From positions 1-6,618 of the forward strand of contig QFBU01000068.1 of NCBI GenBank assembly GCA_003265975.1: DNA of 6,618 nucleotides, read 5' to 3'. Shown piece after piece: positions 1 through 3,933 of the stretch. The position numbers were made by a program, and so were the translations under genes. Origin of the DNA: Candidatus Marinamargulisbacteria bacterium SCGC AAA071-K20. GTDB lineage: Bacteria > Margulisbacteria > Marinamargulisbacteria > GCA-2716485 > AAA071-K20. The notes under the pieces were generated by a model that ran no database searches, was not told the origin of the DNA, and saw nothing but the letters and a program-made list of their open reading frames with translations. The stretch's first letter is position 1; each line of letters starts with the position of its first letter.

Positions 1-55
1 ATTCAAAAACCATAATTATTCGCCTGAAATCATCATCCATGCCGTATATTTGTAT
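1..55 (+). repeat. Inverted repeat arm A (54 of 55 identical to 3429-3483)
   Basis: Positions 1-55 match the reverse complement of 3429-3483, with one mismatch (A at position 9 against C in the partner, changing Thr to Asn in the transposase fragment). The repeat may extend leftwards beyond the window; on the right it ends sharply at 55. It is the shared transposase coding segment of the two IS6-family remnants and brackets about 3.4 kb. Confidence 0.97.
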
Positions 56-73
56 CACGCTCAAACAACGTGA
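2..73 (+). pseudogene. IS6-family transposase, N-terminal fragment
   Basis: Starting at position 2 the frame reads FKNHNYSPEIIIHAVYLY, then HAQTT and a TGA stop at 71-73. The pattern of an aromatic and basic start, PEII, then AV-x-x-Y is the N-terminal signature of IS6/IS26-type DDE transposases, just before the helix-turn-helix region. Homology stops after the tyrosine codon at 53-55, exactly where identity with the second copy on the minus strand ends. No DDE catalytic residues remain, so it cannot be active. The start codon lies upstream of the window. Confidence 0.75.
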
Positions 74-116
74 CCGTCTATGGACATTTTGCGCTTTTTT
101 GGCATTTATGTTTTAG

Positions 117-368
117 ATGCGACAGAGCCACTTTTTAACCTTGTTGAAATTGCATCCAGATATCGTAAGTCTGAAAGTAACAAAAAGTCATGAGTCATTA
201 TTAAGGCCATTGTCCTTGTTCTTTAACAATATGCTTGTAGATAGCAATTTAAAATTTAGTGAGTTTCTAGAGAAATGTAAAGATCTAGATATTTCAATTC
301 AAGGTCTTGAAGTTCTTGACCCCGCTTCTTTTAAAGAGCCCCGATGCTCTGACGAATACGCTTACTAG
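117..368 (+). other. Open frame of 83 codons beginning inside the IS end; unidentified, possibly a gene remnant
   Basis: The frame opens with an ATG at 117 that overlaps the IS terminal repeat by all but one base, directly after an in-frame TAG, and has no visible ribosome binding site. From about residue 12 the translation looks protein-like: mixed charged and hydrophobic residues with helical stretches such as KFSEFLEKCKDLDI. There is no signal peptide, no membrane segment and no motif I recognise. Its last 38 bases overlap, convergently, the 3' end of the DOMON lipoprotein gene. It may be the 3' remnant of a gene cut by the IS insertion, with the IS end supplying a chance start, or a fortuitous open frame. 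I would not call it a working gene. Confidence 0.25.
118..129 (-). repeat. IS6-type terminal inverted repeat, inner end of the left remnant
   Basis: TGCGACAGAGCC reads GGCTCTGTCGCA on the minus strand. It matches the right-hand IS end at 3559-3570 (GGTTCTGTCGCA) at 11 of 12 positions, and both resemble the GG-x-x-CTGTTGCAAA ends of the IS6 family. The sequence just beyond it (ACTTTTTA, 130-137) would be the flanking target sequence, but the partner flank lies outside the window, so a target duplication cannot be tested. Confidence 0.7.
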
Positions 369-900
369 AATTGTGTTGTGCGGTGTAATTGTCTTCACCG
401 CTATCTCCATAGGCGGCCATTATAGTAAAAGCGGCCCCTTCTGTTAAAGGCCGATCGTTAGAATCTCCAGAATTTAAAGGGATAGTAAATTTAATTGTAG
501 TAGAGCCACTGGTTTCTGATCCGCTGGTATTGGTGAGGTCGTCTTGACTGTCTTTACTGTGATTTGTAGACGAGCTGCCGTATCTGTCTTCTATTTGTAA
601 ATTTCCACTATCGTCTATATATCCCATAATAATATTAGCGCCCGACATCCTTGCTCCAGTGGGAGAAAATCCAATACCTATCCAGCCTGATGTAGGTGCT
701 GTGGCGACTACTTCTAGTTTAGTGTCTTGGGTCACTCGCCATTCAATAGTCATGTTGATTAATTCTACAGATTTAAATCCATCATCTGTGAGGCTTACTT
801 CAGGGTCGTCAGTAGAACGAGTAGAGCAAGCGCCAATAAATAGGACTGTGAATATCAGTAAAAGTGGAATGAACTGTTTTTTTAGGTGATTTAAAACCAT
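331..900 (-). CDS. DOMON-domain lipoprotein, predicted b-haem binding
   Basis: This is a 189-residue exported protein. Residues 1-24 form a lipoprotein signal peptide with lipobox I-G-A-C; Cys25 would be lipidated, and the +2 residue is Ser, not Asp, which favours the outer membrane. Residues 42-185 look like one DOMON domain: W54, GWIGIGFSP (72-80), a Met85 in GARMSGAN, the DRY motif near 105-107, the D-x-x-DL acidic patch (117-122), an F-x-IPL-x-SGD-x-x-D stretch (138-149) and a final MAAYG...H176. In cytochrome-type DOMON domains a Met and a His at these places bind haem b, so Met85 and His176 are the likely ligands. I chose the ATG at 900 because its signal peptide is compact and it overlaps the end of the upstream gene by 10 bases (ATGGTTTTAA), implying translational coupling; no Shine-Dalgarno sequence is visible. 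An in-frame ATG at 936 would add 12 residues. A sugar-binding rather than haem-binding role remains possible. Confidence 0.82.
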   Translation of the reverse strand: MVLNHLKKQFIPLLLIFTVLFIGACSTRSTDDPEVSLTDDGFKSVELINMTIEWRVTQDTKLEVVATAPTSGWIGIGFSPTGARMSGANIIMGYIDDSGNLQIEDRYGSSSTNHSKDSQDDLTNTSGSETSGSTTIKFTIPLNSGDSNDRPLTEGAAFTIMAAYGDSGEDNYTAQHNSSKRIRQSIGAL

Positions 901-1625
901 TCGAGAGTACGAGTAACTTTGAAACCGAGTGACCATTCTTTGGTTTGTGCCCCTTCAAGCACTCGTCTAAATCCAACGTTAGAGTTGTTAGTTACAAATA
1001 AAATAAATTGGTGTCCAAACGTTTTTTTGGAGAGTCCTAAGTTTACTGAGTGTTCGTTACCCGTTACTTTATTGGTTTTGGCCCATTCAACTGTTGTGAA
1101 TAGAGACTTTCTAATTTCGTATTCTCCACCAAATGCAAACCCGATATTGTTATTGAACCCGTCAATTCCAATGCTTACTTTTGGCGTTAGTTTAGGGATG
1201 ACATTGGGGTAAGTCCCGCTAATATGATAAAAAAAGTTTTGTTCTCTTGAGCTGTTTCCAAGTTTTTTGAAACTAAAAAAGTCTAAGCCAACTAATGGGT
1301 GTACTCCGTTCATTGAGGGTAAAGCGTATGTGGTGCCAAGGGTATATTCTTTTTCTACAGACGCTCTAGCGACGTGGACCTGCAGGTTTTCTTGAATAGC
1401 GTAGCTAAGTCCTAGTTGAGTGTTAGCGCCTCCGTCGATTCCAAAAAAATTGTCTATAGCGTCGTCATTAACCGAGTTGTAAAAGCGGTGTTCGACAGAA
1501 AATCCAATAAGGCCCTTTGCCATGGTTTCTTGTGAAGGTTGCAGTACAAAAGTGCTGGCTGCGATTGTTGAGCAAGTCAGGAATAAGAGAAAGATTGATT
1601 TAATAAAATAATTTAATTTAAACAT
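891..1625 (-). CDS. DUF5777-like outer-membrane beta-barrel protein
   Basis: A 244-residue protein of unknown biochemical function. Residues 1-23 are a signal peptide (basic start, hydrophobic core, cleavage likely after IAA). The mature part has features I associate with the DUF5777 barrel family: a gate-like start with ETMAKGLIGFSVEHRF (33-48), FFGIDGGANTQLGLSYAI (60-77), a strand with VARAS (85-89) and a late GHQFILFVTN (204-213). Alternating polar and hydrophobic strands run through the protein, and the last residue is Phe (LEWF), the usual C-terminal signal for outer-membrane barrel insertion. It is the first gene of a minus-strand pair with the DOMON lipoprotein, and its promoter is shared with the divergent yceI-like gene. 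The ATG at 1625 is preceded by a perfect extended -10 (TGCTATAAT), leaving a predicted leader of only about 4 nt and no ribosome binding site. The family name is recalled from pattern, so moderate certainty; an outer-membrane barrel is more certain. Confidence 0.75.
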   Translation of the reverse strand: MFKLNYFIKSIFLLFLTCSTIAASTFVLQPSQETMAKGLIGFSVEHRFYNSVNDDAIDNFFGIDGGANTQLGLSYAIQENLQVHVARASVEKEYTLGTTYALPSMNGVHPLVGLDFFSFKKLGNSSREQNFFYHISGTYPNVIPKLTPKVSIGIDGFNNNIGFAFGGEYEIRKSLFTTVEWAKTNKVTGNEHSVNLGLSKKTFGHQFILFVTNNSNVGFRRVLEGAQTKEWSLGFKVTRTLEWF

Positions 1626-1646
1626 TTGTTCGTTTATTATAGCACT
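1626..1646. promoter_or_regulatory. 21-bp divergent intergenic region with one shared, symmetric -10 element
   Basis: The two start codons are separated by 21 bp. On the minus strand TGCTATAAT (1644-1636) is a perfect extended -10 sequence; the expected transcript start is near 1629, 4 nt before the ATG at 1625. The same bases read TATTAT on the plus strand (1635-1640), one change from TATAAT, and predict a plus start at 1647, the A of the yceI-like ATG. The two predicted starts are 18 bp apart. Neither side has a good -35 box: the plus side has only AT-rich DNA at 1612-1617, the minus side a run of A. This is the geometry described for bidirectional bacterial promoters built on a symmetric TATNATA. 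The minus promoter looks stronger. Confidence 0.6.
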
Positions 1647-2183
1647 ATGAGACGTGTTTTTTTTATCCTTCTTTTTTTAGGGTCTACTCTGTTTGCAGAA
1701 TCATTACACATCATCCCAGAAAAATCTCTTATAGGGTTTGAAATTTCTCATATTGGACGGATGGAAGTGGAGGGAGCCTTTTCTGATTTTATGGTTGATT
1801 TAGCTATTACTGATAATTACTGGCCCTCAGCAAACGTGGCCGTAACGATTAATACAAGTAGTTTATCTACAAAAAATAGAATGAGAGACCGGCACTTAAA
1901 AAGTGATGATTTTTTTGATGTGTCGCAGTTTGAGTTTATTACCTTTAAGTCCAAGTCTTTTTTTTATAATAATGATGATGTTTGGGTGTCTGGGGACTTA
2001 ACCATTAGAGGCGTCTTAAAGACTATAGAATTTCCTTTTTTTGTTTTAGATAAAGAGAATGGGGCTTTTATTATTGAAGCGAGGCCTACATTGAATCGTT
2101 TTGATTTTGGGATGAATAGTCATAAAAGGACAATTAGAAGAGAGTTTATGGTTAATATGCAGCTATTTATAGTGTCTAACTAA
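1647..2183 (+). CDS. YceI-family periplasmic protein (lipocalin-like polyisoprenoid-binding fold)
   Basis: 178 residues, the usual size for the family. Residues 1-17 are a signal peptide (MRR start, hydrophobic core, cleavage after LFA). Family features in order: SLIGFEISHIGRMEVEGAF (27-45), an NTSSLST stretch (69-75) leading to RDRHLKSDDFFDV (80-92), FITFKS (97-102), VSGDLTIRGVLKTIEFP (114-130) and RFDFGM (151-156). YceI proteins form an elongated beta-barrel with a lipid-sized pocket; characterised relatives bind polyisoprenoids or ubiquinone, and others respond to acid or osmotic stress. I chose the ATG at 1647 over the in-frame TTG at 1626 because it gives a standard signal peptide. There is no Shine-Dalgarno sequence and the predicted transcript start coincides with the ATG, so translation may be leaderless. 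The gene is divergent from the barrel-lipoprotein pair, suggesting joint control. No obvious terminator follows. Confidence 0.9.
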   Translation: MRRVFFILLFLGSTLFAESLHIIPEKSLIGFEISHIGRMEVEGAFSDFMVDLAITDNYWPSANVAVTINTSSLSTKNRMRDRHLKSDDFFDVSQFEFITFKSKSFFYNNDDVWVSGDLTIRGVLKTIEFPFFVLDKENGAFIIEARPTLNRFDFGMNSHKRTIRREFMVNMQLFIVSN

Positions 2184-2291
2184 TAGTTGTTCCTGTAAAT
2201 GGTTAAGTTGTTTTAATTAAATCACTTTTTATGAAATTTTTCAGAAGGAAGAGGCGCTCATCGCACTATTATGCTCTCTACGCTTGTGTTG

Positions 2292-2314
2292 GTTATAGAT
2301 ATTCAGTCTATAAC
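2292..2314. repeat. Perfect 8-bp inverted repeat, 7-nt spacer
   Basis: GTTATAGA (2292-2299) is repeated as TCTATAAC (2307-2314) around the spacer TATTCAG. There is no T-run after either side, so it does not look like an intrinsic terminator. It lies about 110 bp downstream of the yceI-like stop codon, in DNA without a clear gene. It could be an operator, an mRNA 3'-end hairpin or chance. Confidence 0.45.
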
Positions 2315-2817
2315 GGCTTTGTCCCCTGCAATACGTCACGATTATATGGCAAAAAAAGCACTTGTTAACCCCTTCAACTAACAAAAAAGTAAAGTTGACT
2401 CAACCGCCAGTAATGCCGAACCCAATAGCTTCAGCGGTTATTTCAGTCGCCGCTTTTACACTCTTAAGTTTTGTACATTAAGCAGACTTAATTCGTTGTT
2501 TTGGTTCAAAAAAATAAATACGGATACAATCCCTTCAATGAAAAAGAAGCTTACCTTTTTATTAGGTCCATCATTAGCGTTTATGAACGCGCCAGTAAAG
2601 ACGGGGGGCATTGTTGGAATTTGTTTAGGGCAATAAATCGTTAACTACCCTCAATATACGTTTTTTCTTCAGATGAGTCCGTAACCCACTACGAGTATTA
2701 ATAGAAGATATCCTTGTTTTATCCTTTAATTTGATGTTGATATCTATAGTTTTTTGGGTATTGTCTTAGCGTCTTTTGTGATTAATTTTGTGCGTGATGA
2801 CTCCCTGAGTTGTTCGG

Positions 2818-2846
2818 TTGTATTAATCGTAAAGGGGGGTTAGTAT
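2818..2846 (+). promoter_or_regulatory. Weak candidate promoter for the azurin-like gene
   Basis: TTGTAT (2818-2823), a 17-bp spacer and TAGTAT (2841-2846) form a poor sigma70 match, 3 of 6 and 4 of 6 to consensus. It would start transcription near 2853, after the upstream candidate ATG at 2847 but before the ATG at 2883, giving a leader of about 30 nt that contains AAGGA. Other AT-rich hexamers nearby could serve as well. Confidence 0.25.
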
Positions 2847-2882
2847 ATGCTAGTAAAGAATCTGAAAAATAAGGAAAAAATA

Positions 2883-3311
2883 ATGAAAAGATTAGCGATT
2901 ATATCTATATTATGTTTGAGTCTAGTAGGTTGTTCTTCGGCACCGGACCCGATTACGGTTGTGATTAAACCGATTGGGAATGAGATGAAATATGAAACGA
3001 CTCAATTTGAGGTTTTAAAAGGACAAGAAGTTACCATTATAATGGATAATATTGCAACTGAAGAGATGATGAAACACAATGTTGTGGTGTTAAATGATGA
3101 GAGTAAAGTAAATGAAGTAGGTATGGCCGCAATGTCTGCTCCTGGATATATTCCAGAAAATGAAGCGATTATTGCAGCGACGGCTATTGCTGAGGCAGGA
3201 CAACAGACAAGAATTACGTTTACTGCGCCTAAGAAGACGGGTACTTATGTCTATATTTGTACCTTCCCAGGCCATTTTTCAATGATGCGTGGCGAGATGA
3301 TCGTTAAGTAA
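2883..3311 (+). CDS. Azurin-like type-1 copper lipoprotein (cupredoxin)
   Basis: 142 residues. MKRLAIISILCLSLVGC is a lipoprotein signal with lipobox L-V-G-C; Cys17 is the lipidated residue, followed by Ser-Ser, which favours the outer membrane. The rest is a cupredoxin domain. His65 (MKHNVVVL), Cys126, His131 and Met135 in CTFPGHFSMM match the type-1 copper ligands of azurin, including the Cys+5 His and Cys+9 Met spacing, so all four ligands are present. The protein should shuttle single electrons in the periplasm, tethered to a membrane. The ATG at 2883 has AAGGA 7 nt upstream. An in-frame ATG at 2847, with a G-rich run (2834-2839) 7 nt before it, would add 12 residues and leave a long but still workable signal peptide. 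A good terminator follows, so the gene is probably transcribed alone. The partner proteins are unknown. Confidence 0.9.
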   Translation: MKRLAIISILCLSLVGCSSAPDPITVVIKPIGNEMKYETTQFEVLKGQEVTIIMDNIATEEMMKHNVVVLNDESKVNEVGMAAMSAPGYIPENEAIIAATAIAEAGQQTRITFTAPKKTGTYVYICTFPGHFSMMRGEMIVK

Positions 3312-3334
3312 AATCACTTCTCTAGCAGCTGAGG

Positions 3335-3359
3335 GGCACAATAATATTGTGCCTTTTTT
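3335..3359 (+). terminator. Rho-independent terminator after the azurin-like gene
   Basis: GGCACAAT (3335-3342), the loop AAT, then ATTGTGCC (3346-3353) form a perfect 8-bp stem followed at once by six T (3354-3359). It begins 24 nt after the stop codon of the azurin-like gene. On the minus strand there is no matching T-run on the other side, so it acts mainly on plus-strand transcripts and separates this gene from the IS remnant and gatC. Confidence 0.9.
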
Positions 3360-3365
3360 CTAACT

Positions 3366-3512
3366 TCACCCATTCGCCAGCTGGTTCCCACTCGCTTCAA
3401 TATCACGATAGCTCAGTGAAAATAGGCAATACAAATATACGGCATGGATGATGATTTCAGGCGAATAATTATGGGTTTTGAATAGCCGCTTCATTTTTTG
3501 ATTTAATTTCAT
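3366..3512 (-). pseudogene. IS6-family transposase, N-terminal remnant with intact start
   Basis: A 48-codon frame. Residues 1-40 read MKLNQKMKRLFK, THNYSPEIIIHAVYLYCL, FSLSYRDIEA: the conserved IS6 start with PEII, AV-x-x-Y and LSYRD-x-E before the DNA-binding segment. It then departs from the family (SGNQLANG) and ends in TGA at 3368-3366. GGAGGAG at 3523-3517 is a near-perfect ribosome binding site 4 nt before the ATG, so the fragment could still be translated, but the DDE catalytic domain (normally to about residue 235) is absent. Whether SGNQLANG is the element's own C-terminal tail joined by internal deletion, or foreign sequence, cannot be told here. Confidence 0.8.
3429..3483 (-). repeat. 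Inverted repeat arm B (54 of 55 identical to 1-55)
   Basis: The reverse complement matches positions 1-55, with one mismatch at 3475. Identity ends at 3429; beyond 3483 the comparison runs out because the window begins at the partner's first base. It lies wholly inside the right transposase remnant, codons 11 to 28. Confidence 0.97.
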
Positions 3513-3558
3513 GTGGCTCCTCCGTTTTTCTAAAAGCGTATCATTCTGTGCTCAGCTG

Positions 3559-3570
3559 TGCGACAGAACC
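3559..3570 (-). repeat. IS6-type terminal inverted repeat, outer end of the right remnant
   Basis: GGTTCTGTCGCA on the minus strand, differing at one position from the copy at 118-129. It marks the junction between IS DNA and the DNA upstream of gatC; the first bases beyond it are GGTCAGCC (3571-3578). Confidence 0.75.
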
Positions 3571-3601
3571 GGTCAGCCTACGAGAGTTTAGTCATCCCTA
3601 T

Positions 3602-3629
3602 TTCATATTTACATCGTGCTTGATATACT
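3602..3629 (+). promoter_or_regulatory. gatCAB promoter, extended -10 type
   Basis: TTCATA (3602-3607, 4 of 6 to TTGACA), a 16-bp spacer ending in TGA, and TATACT (3624-3629, 5 of 6 to TATAAT) form an extended -10 promoter. The expected transcript start is near A3636, three bases before the gatC ATG at 3639, so the mRNA would be essentially leaderless, in keeping with the lack of any ribosome binding site. It lies between the arms of the inverted repeat at 3612-3641. Confidence 0.65.
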
Positions 3630-3641
3630 ATCAGCACGATG
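3612..3641. repeat. Perfect 9-bp inverted repeat spanning the gatC -10 box and start codon
   Basis: CATCGTGCT (3612-3620) and AGCACGATG (3633-3641) are perfect reverse complements around a 12-nt spacer that contains the -10 hexamer. The last three bases of the right arm are the gatC ATG. The symmetry suggests an operator for a dimeric regulator that would block the promoter. A hairpin in the main mRNA is unlikely because the left arm lies upstream of the predicted transcript start. Confidence 0.7.
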
Positions 3642-3923
3642 TCATTAGAAATGCCCGATTTAGAAAAAGCACTTAGATTGTCTCATTTAGAAATAAGTGA
3701 AGCAGACAAACTATTATATTTAGGCCAGCTACATTCAATTATTGAGTATATGAAGGTTCTTGAAGCGATGGACTTAGACAAAGTTGAGCCATCAGCTTAT
3801 GCCCACGACCAGCAACAATATCTTCGTGAAGATGTGGTTGAAGATCAAGGCGATCTTTTATTAGAAAAAAATGCACCTGACTGGCAAGACGGAAGTTTTT
3901 CTGTCCCAAAAATTTTAGGGTAG
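3639..3923 (+). CDS. gatC: Aspartyl/glutamyl-tRNA amidotransferase subunit C
   Basis: 94 residues, normal for GatC, the small subunit that wraps between GatA and GatB and stabilises the GatCAB complex in the cytoplasm. Family features: the N-terminal helix LEKALRLSHLEIS (8-20), a second helix through LHSIIEYMKVLEAMDLDKVEP (31-51), an LREDVVED stretch (62-69) and the C-terminal NAPDWQDGSFSVPKIL (78-93). It is the first gene of gatCAB. The ATG at 3639 lies at the end of an inverted repeat and about 3 nt after the predicted transcript start, with no Shine-Dalgarno sequence. An internal ATG at residue 5 is possible but also lacks one. Confidence 0.95.
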   Translation: MSLEMPDLEKALRLSHLEISEADKLLYLGQLHSIIEYMKVLEAMDLDKVEPSAYAHDQQQYLREDVVEDQGDLLLEKNAPDWQDGSFSVPKILG

Positions 3924-3933
3924 GTACTTTTAG

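Larger units (their letters stand above)
1..129 (+). mobile_element. IS6-family insertion sequence remnant, left copy (5' part outside the window)
   Basis: This stretch holds the start of an IS6-family transposase frame (from position 2), then about 60 bp without homology that I can see, then TGCGACAGAGCC at 118-129. Read on the minus strand, that is GGCTCTGTCGCA, which fits the IS6-family terminal inverted repeat (for IS26, GGCACTGTTGCAAA). The transposase start lies about 60 bp before an IS end instead of the usual 700 bp or so, so the middle of the element has been deleted. The outer end lies before position 1. The element reads towards the gene block, opposite to the second remnant at 3366-3570. 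Family assignment rests on the protein fragment and the terminal repeat together; the exact IS name is unknown. Confidence 0.75.
2184..2846. other. About 660 bp without a convincing gene; possible eroded coding DNA
   Basis: No frame here exceeds about 55 codons. Short open stretches on the plus strand encode hydrophobic segments in shifting frames: 2235-2378 (HRTIMLSTLVLVIDIQS, ending NPFN), 2413-2478 (PIASAVISVAAFTLLSF), 2538-2633 (KKKLTFLLGPSLAF then TGGIVGICLG) and 2730-2840 (YSFLGIVLASFVINFV). A run of membrane-like pieces in several frames is what a decayed membrane transporter could look like, and the first piece faintly recalls the start of a major facilitator protein. AT-rich DNA also yields Phe, Leu and Ile by chance, so this is weak. 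On the minus strand 2611-2456 is a 51-codon open frame without recognisable features. An 8-bp inverted repeat lies at 2292-2314. No tRNA, rRNA or riboswitch pattern was seen. Confidence 0.4.
3366..3570 (-). mobile_element. IS6-family insertion sequence remnant, right copy
   Basis: Read on the minus strand, the element starts with GGTTCTGTCGCA (3570-3559), an IS6-type terminal repeat. It continues through about 46 bp of leader with a strong ribosome binding site and enters the transposase at 3512, as in intact IS6-family elements where the gene starts roughly 60 bp from the end. After about 40 codons the recognisable transposase stops, and no inner terminal repeat is found before the azurin-like terminator, so most of the element is gone. 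The inner boundary is uncertain, somewhere between 3361 and about 3392. It is in opposite orientation to the remnant at 1-129, and its outer end is about 50 bp from the gatC promoter. Confidence 0.8.

Noticed and set aside
331..350. Hairpin AGAGC/GCTCT at the end of the DOMON gene as a minus-strand terminator
   Set aside because: Only a 5-bp stem lying in the coding end, followed by TTTAAAAG rather than a T-run.
659..889. 76-codon plus-strand open frame
   Set aside because: It lies antisense inside the DOMON lipoprotein gene, whose motifs are clear, and has no ribosome binding site or recognisable product.
919..1212. 97-codon plus-strand open frame
   Set aside because: Antisense to the beta-barrel gene; Pro/Ser/Leu-rich translation typical of a shadow frame.
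2231..2368. 45-codon plus-strand open frame with a basic start (MKFFRRKRRSS)
   Set aside because: No ribosome binding site, Cys/Tyr-rich composition of a chance frame, and an overlapping frame looks more protein-like.
2402..2439. AACCGC...GCGGTT inverted repeat
   Set aside because: Six-base arms separated by 26 bases are expected by chance at this length.
3090..3275. 61-codon minus-strand open frame
   Set aside because: Antisense to the azurin-like gene, where all copper ligands are intact on the plus strand.
3323..3340. CAGCTGAG-GGCACA near the azurin terminator, resembling the minus-strand sequence just inside the right IS end
   Set aside because: Only 8 bases match contiguously and no terminal repeat precedes them, so it is not supported as a second IS end.
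130..3578. Target-site duplication flanking the two IS ends (8 bp expected for the IS6 family)
   Set aside because: ACTTTTTA (130-137) and GGTCAGCC (3571-3578) do not match, and the true outer flank of the left remnant is outside the window, so nothing can be claimed.
3559..3600. Outward promoter from the right IS end driving gatC, as the -35 in some IS6 ends can do
   Set aside because: The end reads TGCGACAG outward, a poor -35, and no -10 lies about 17 bp further on; gatC has its own better promoter.
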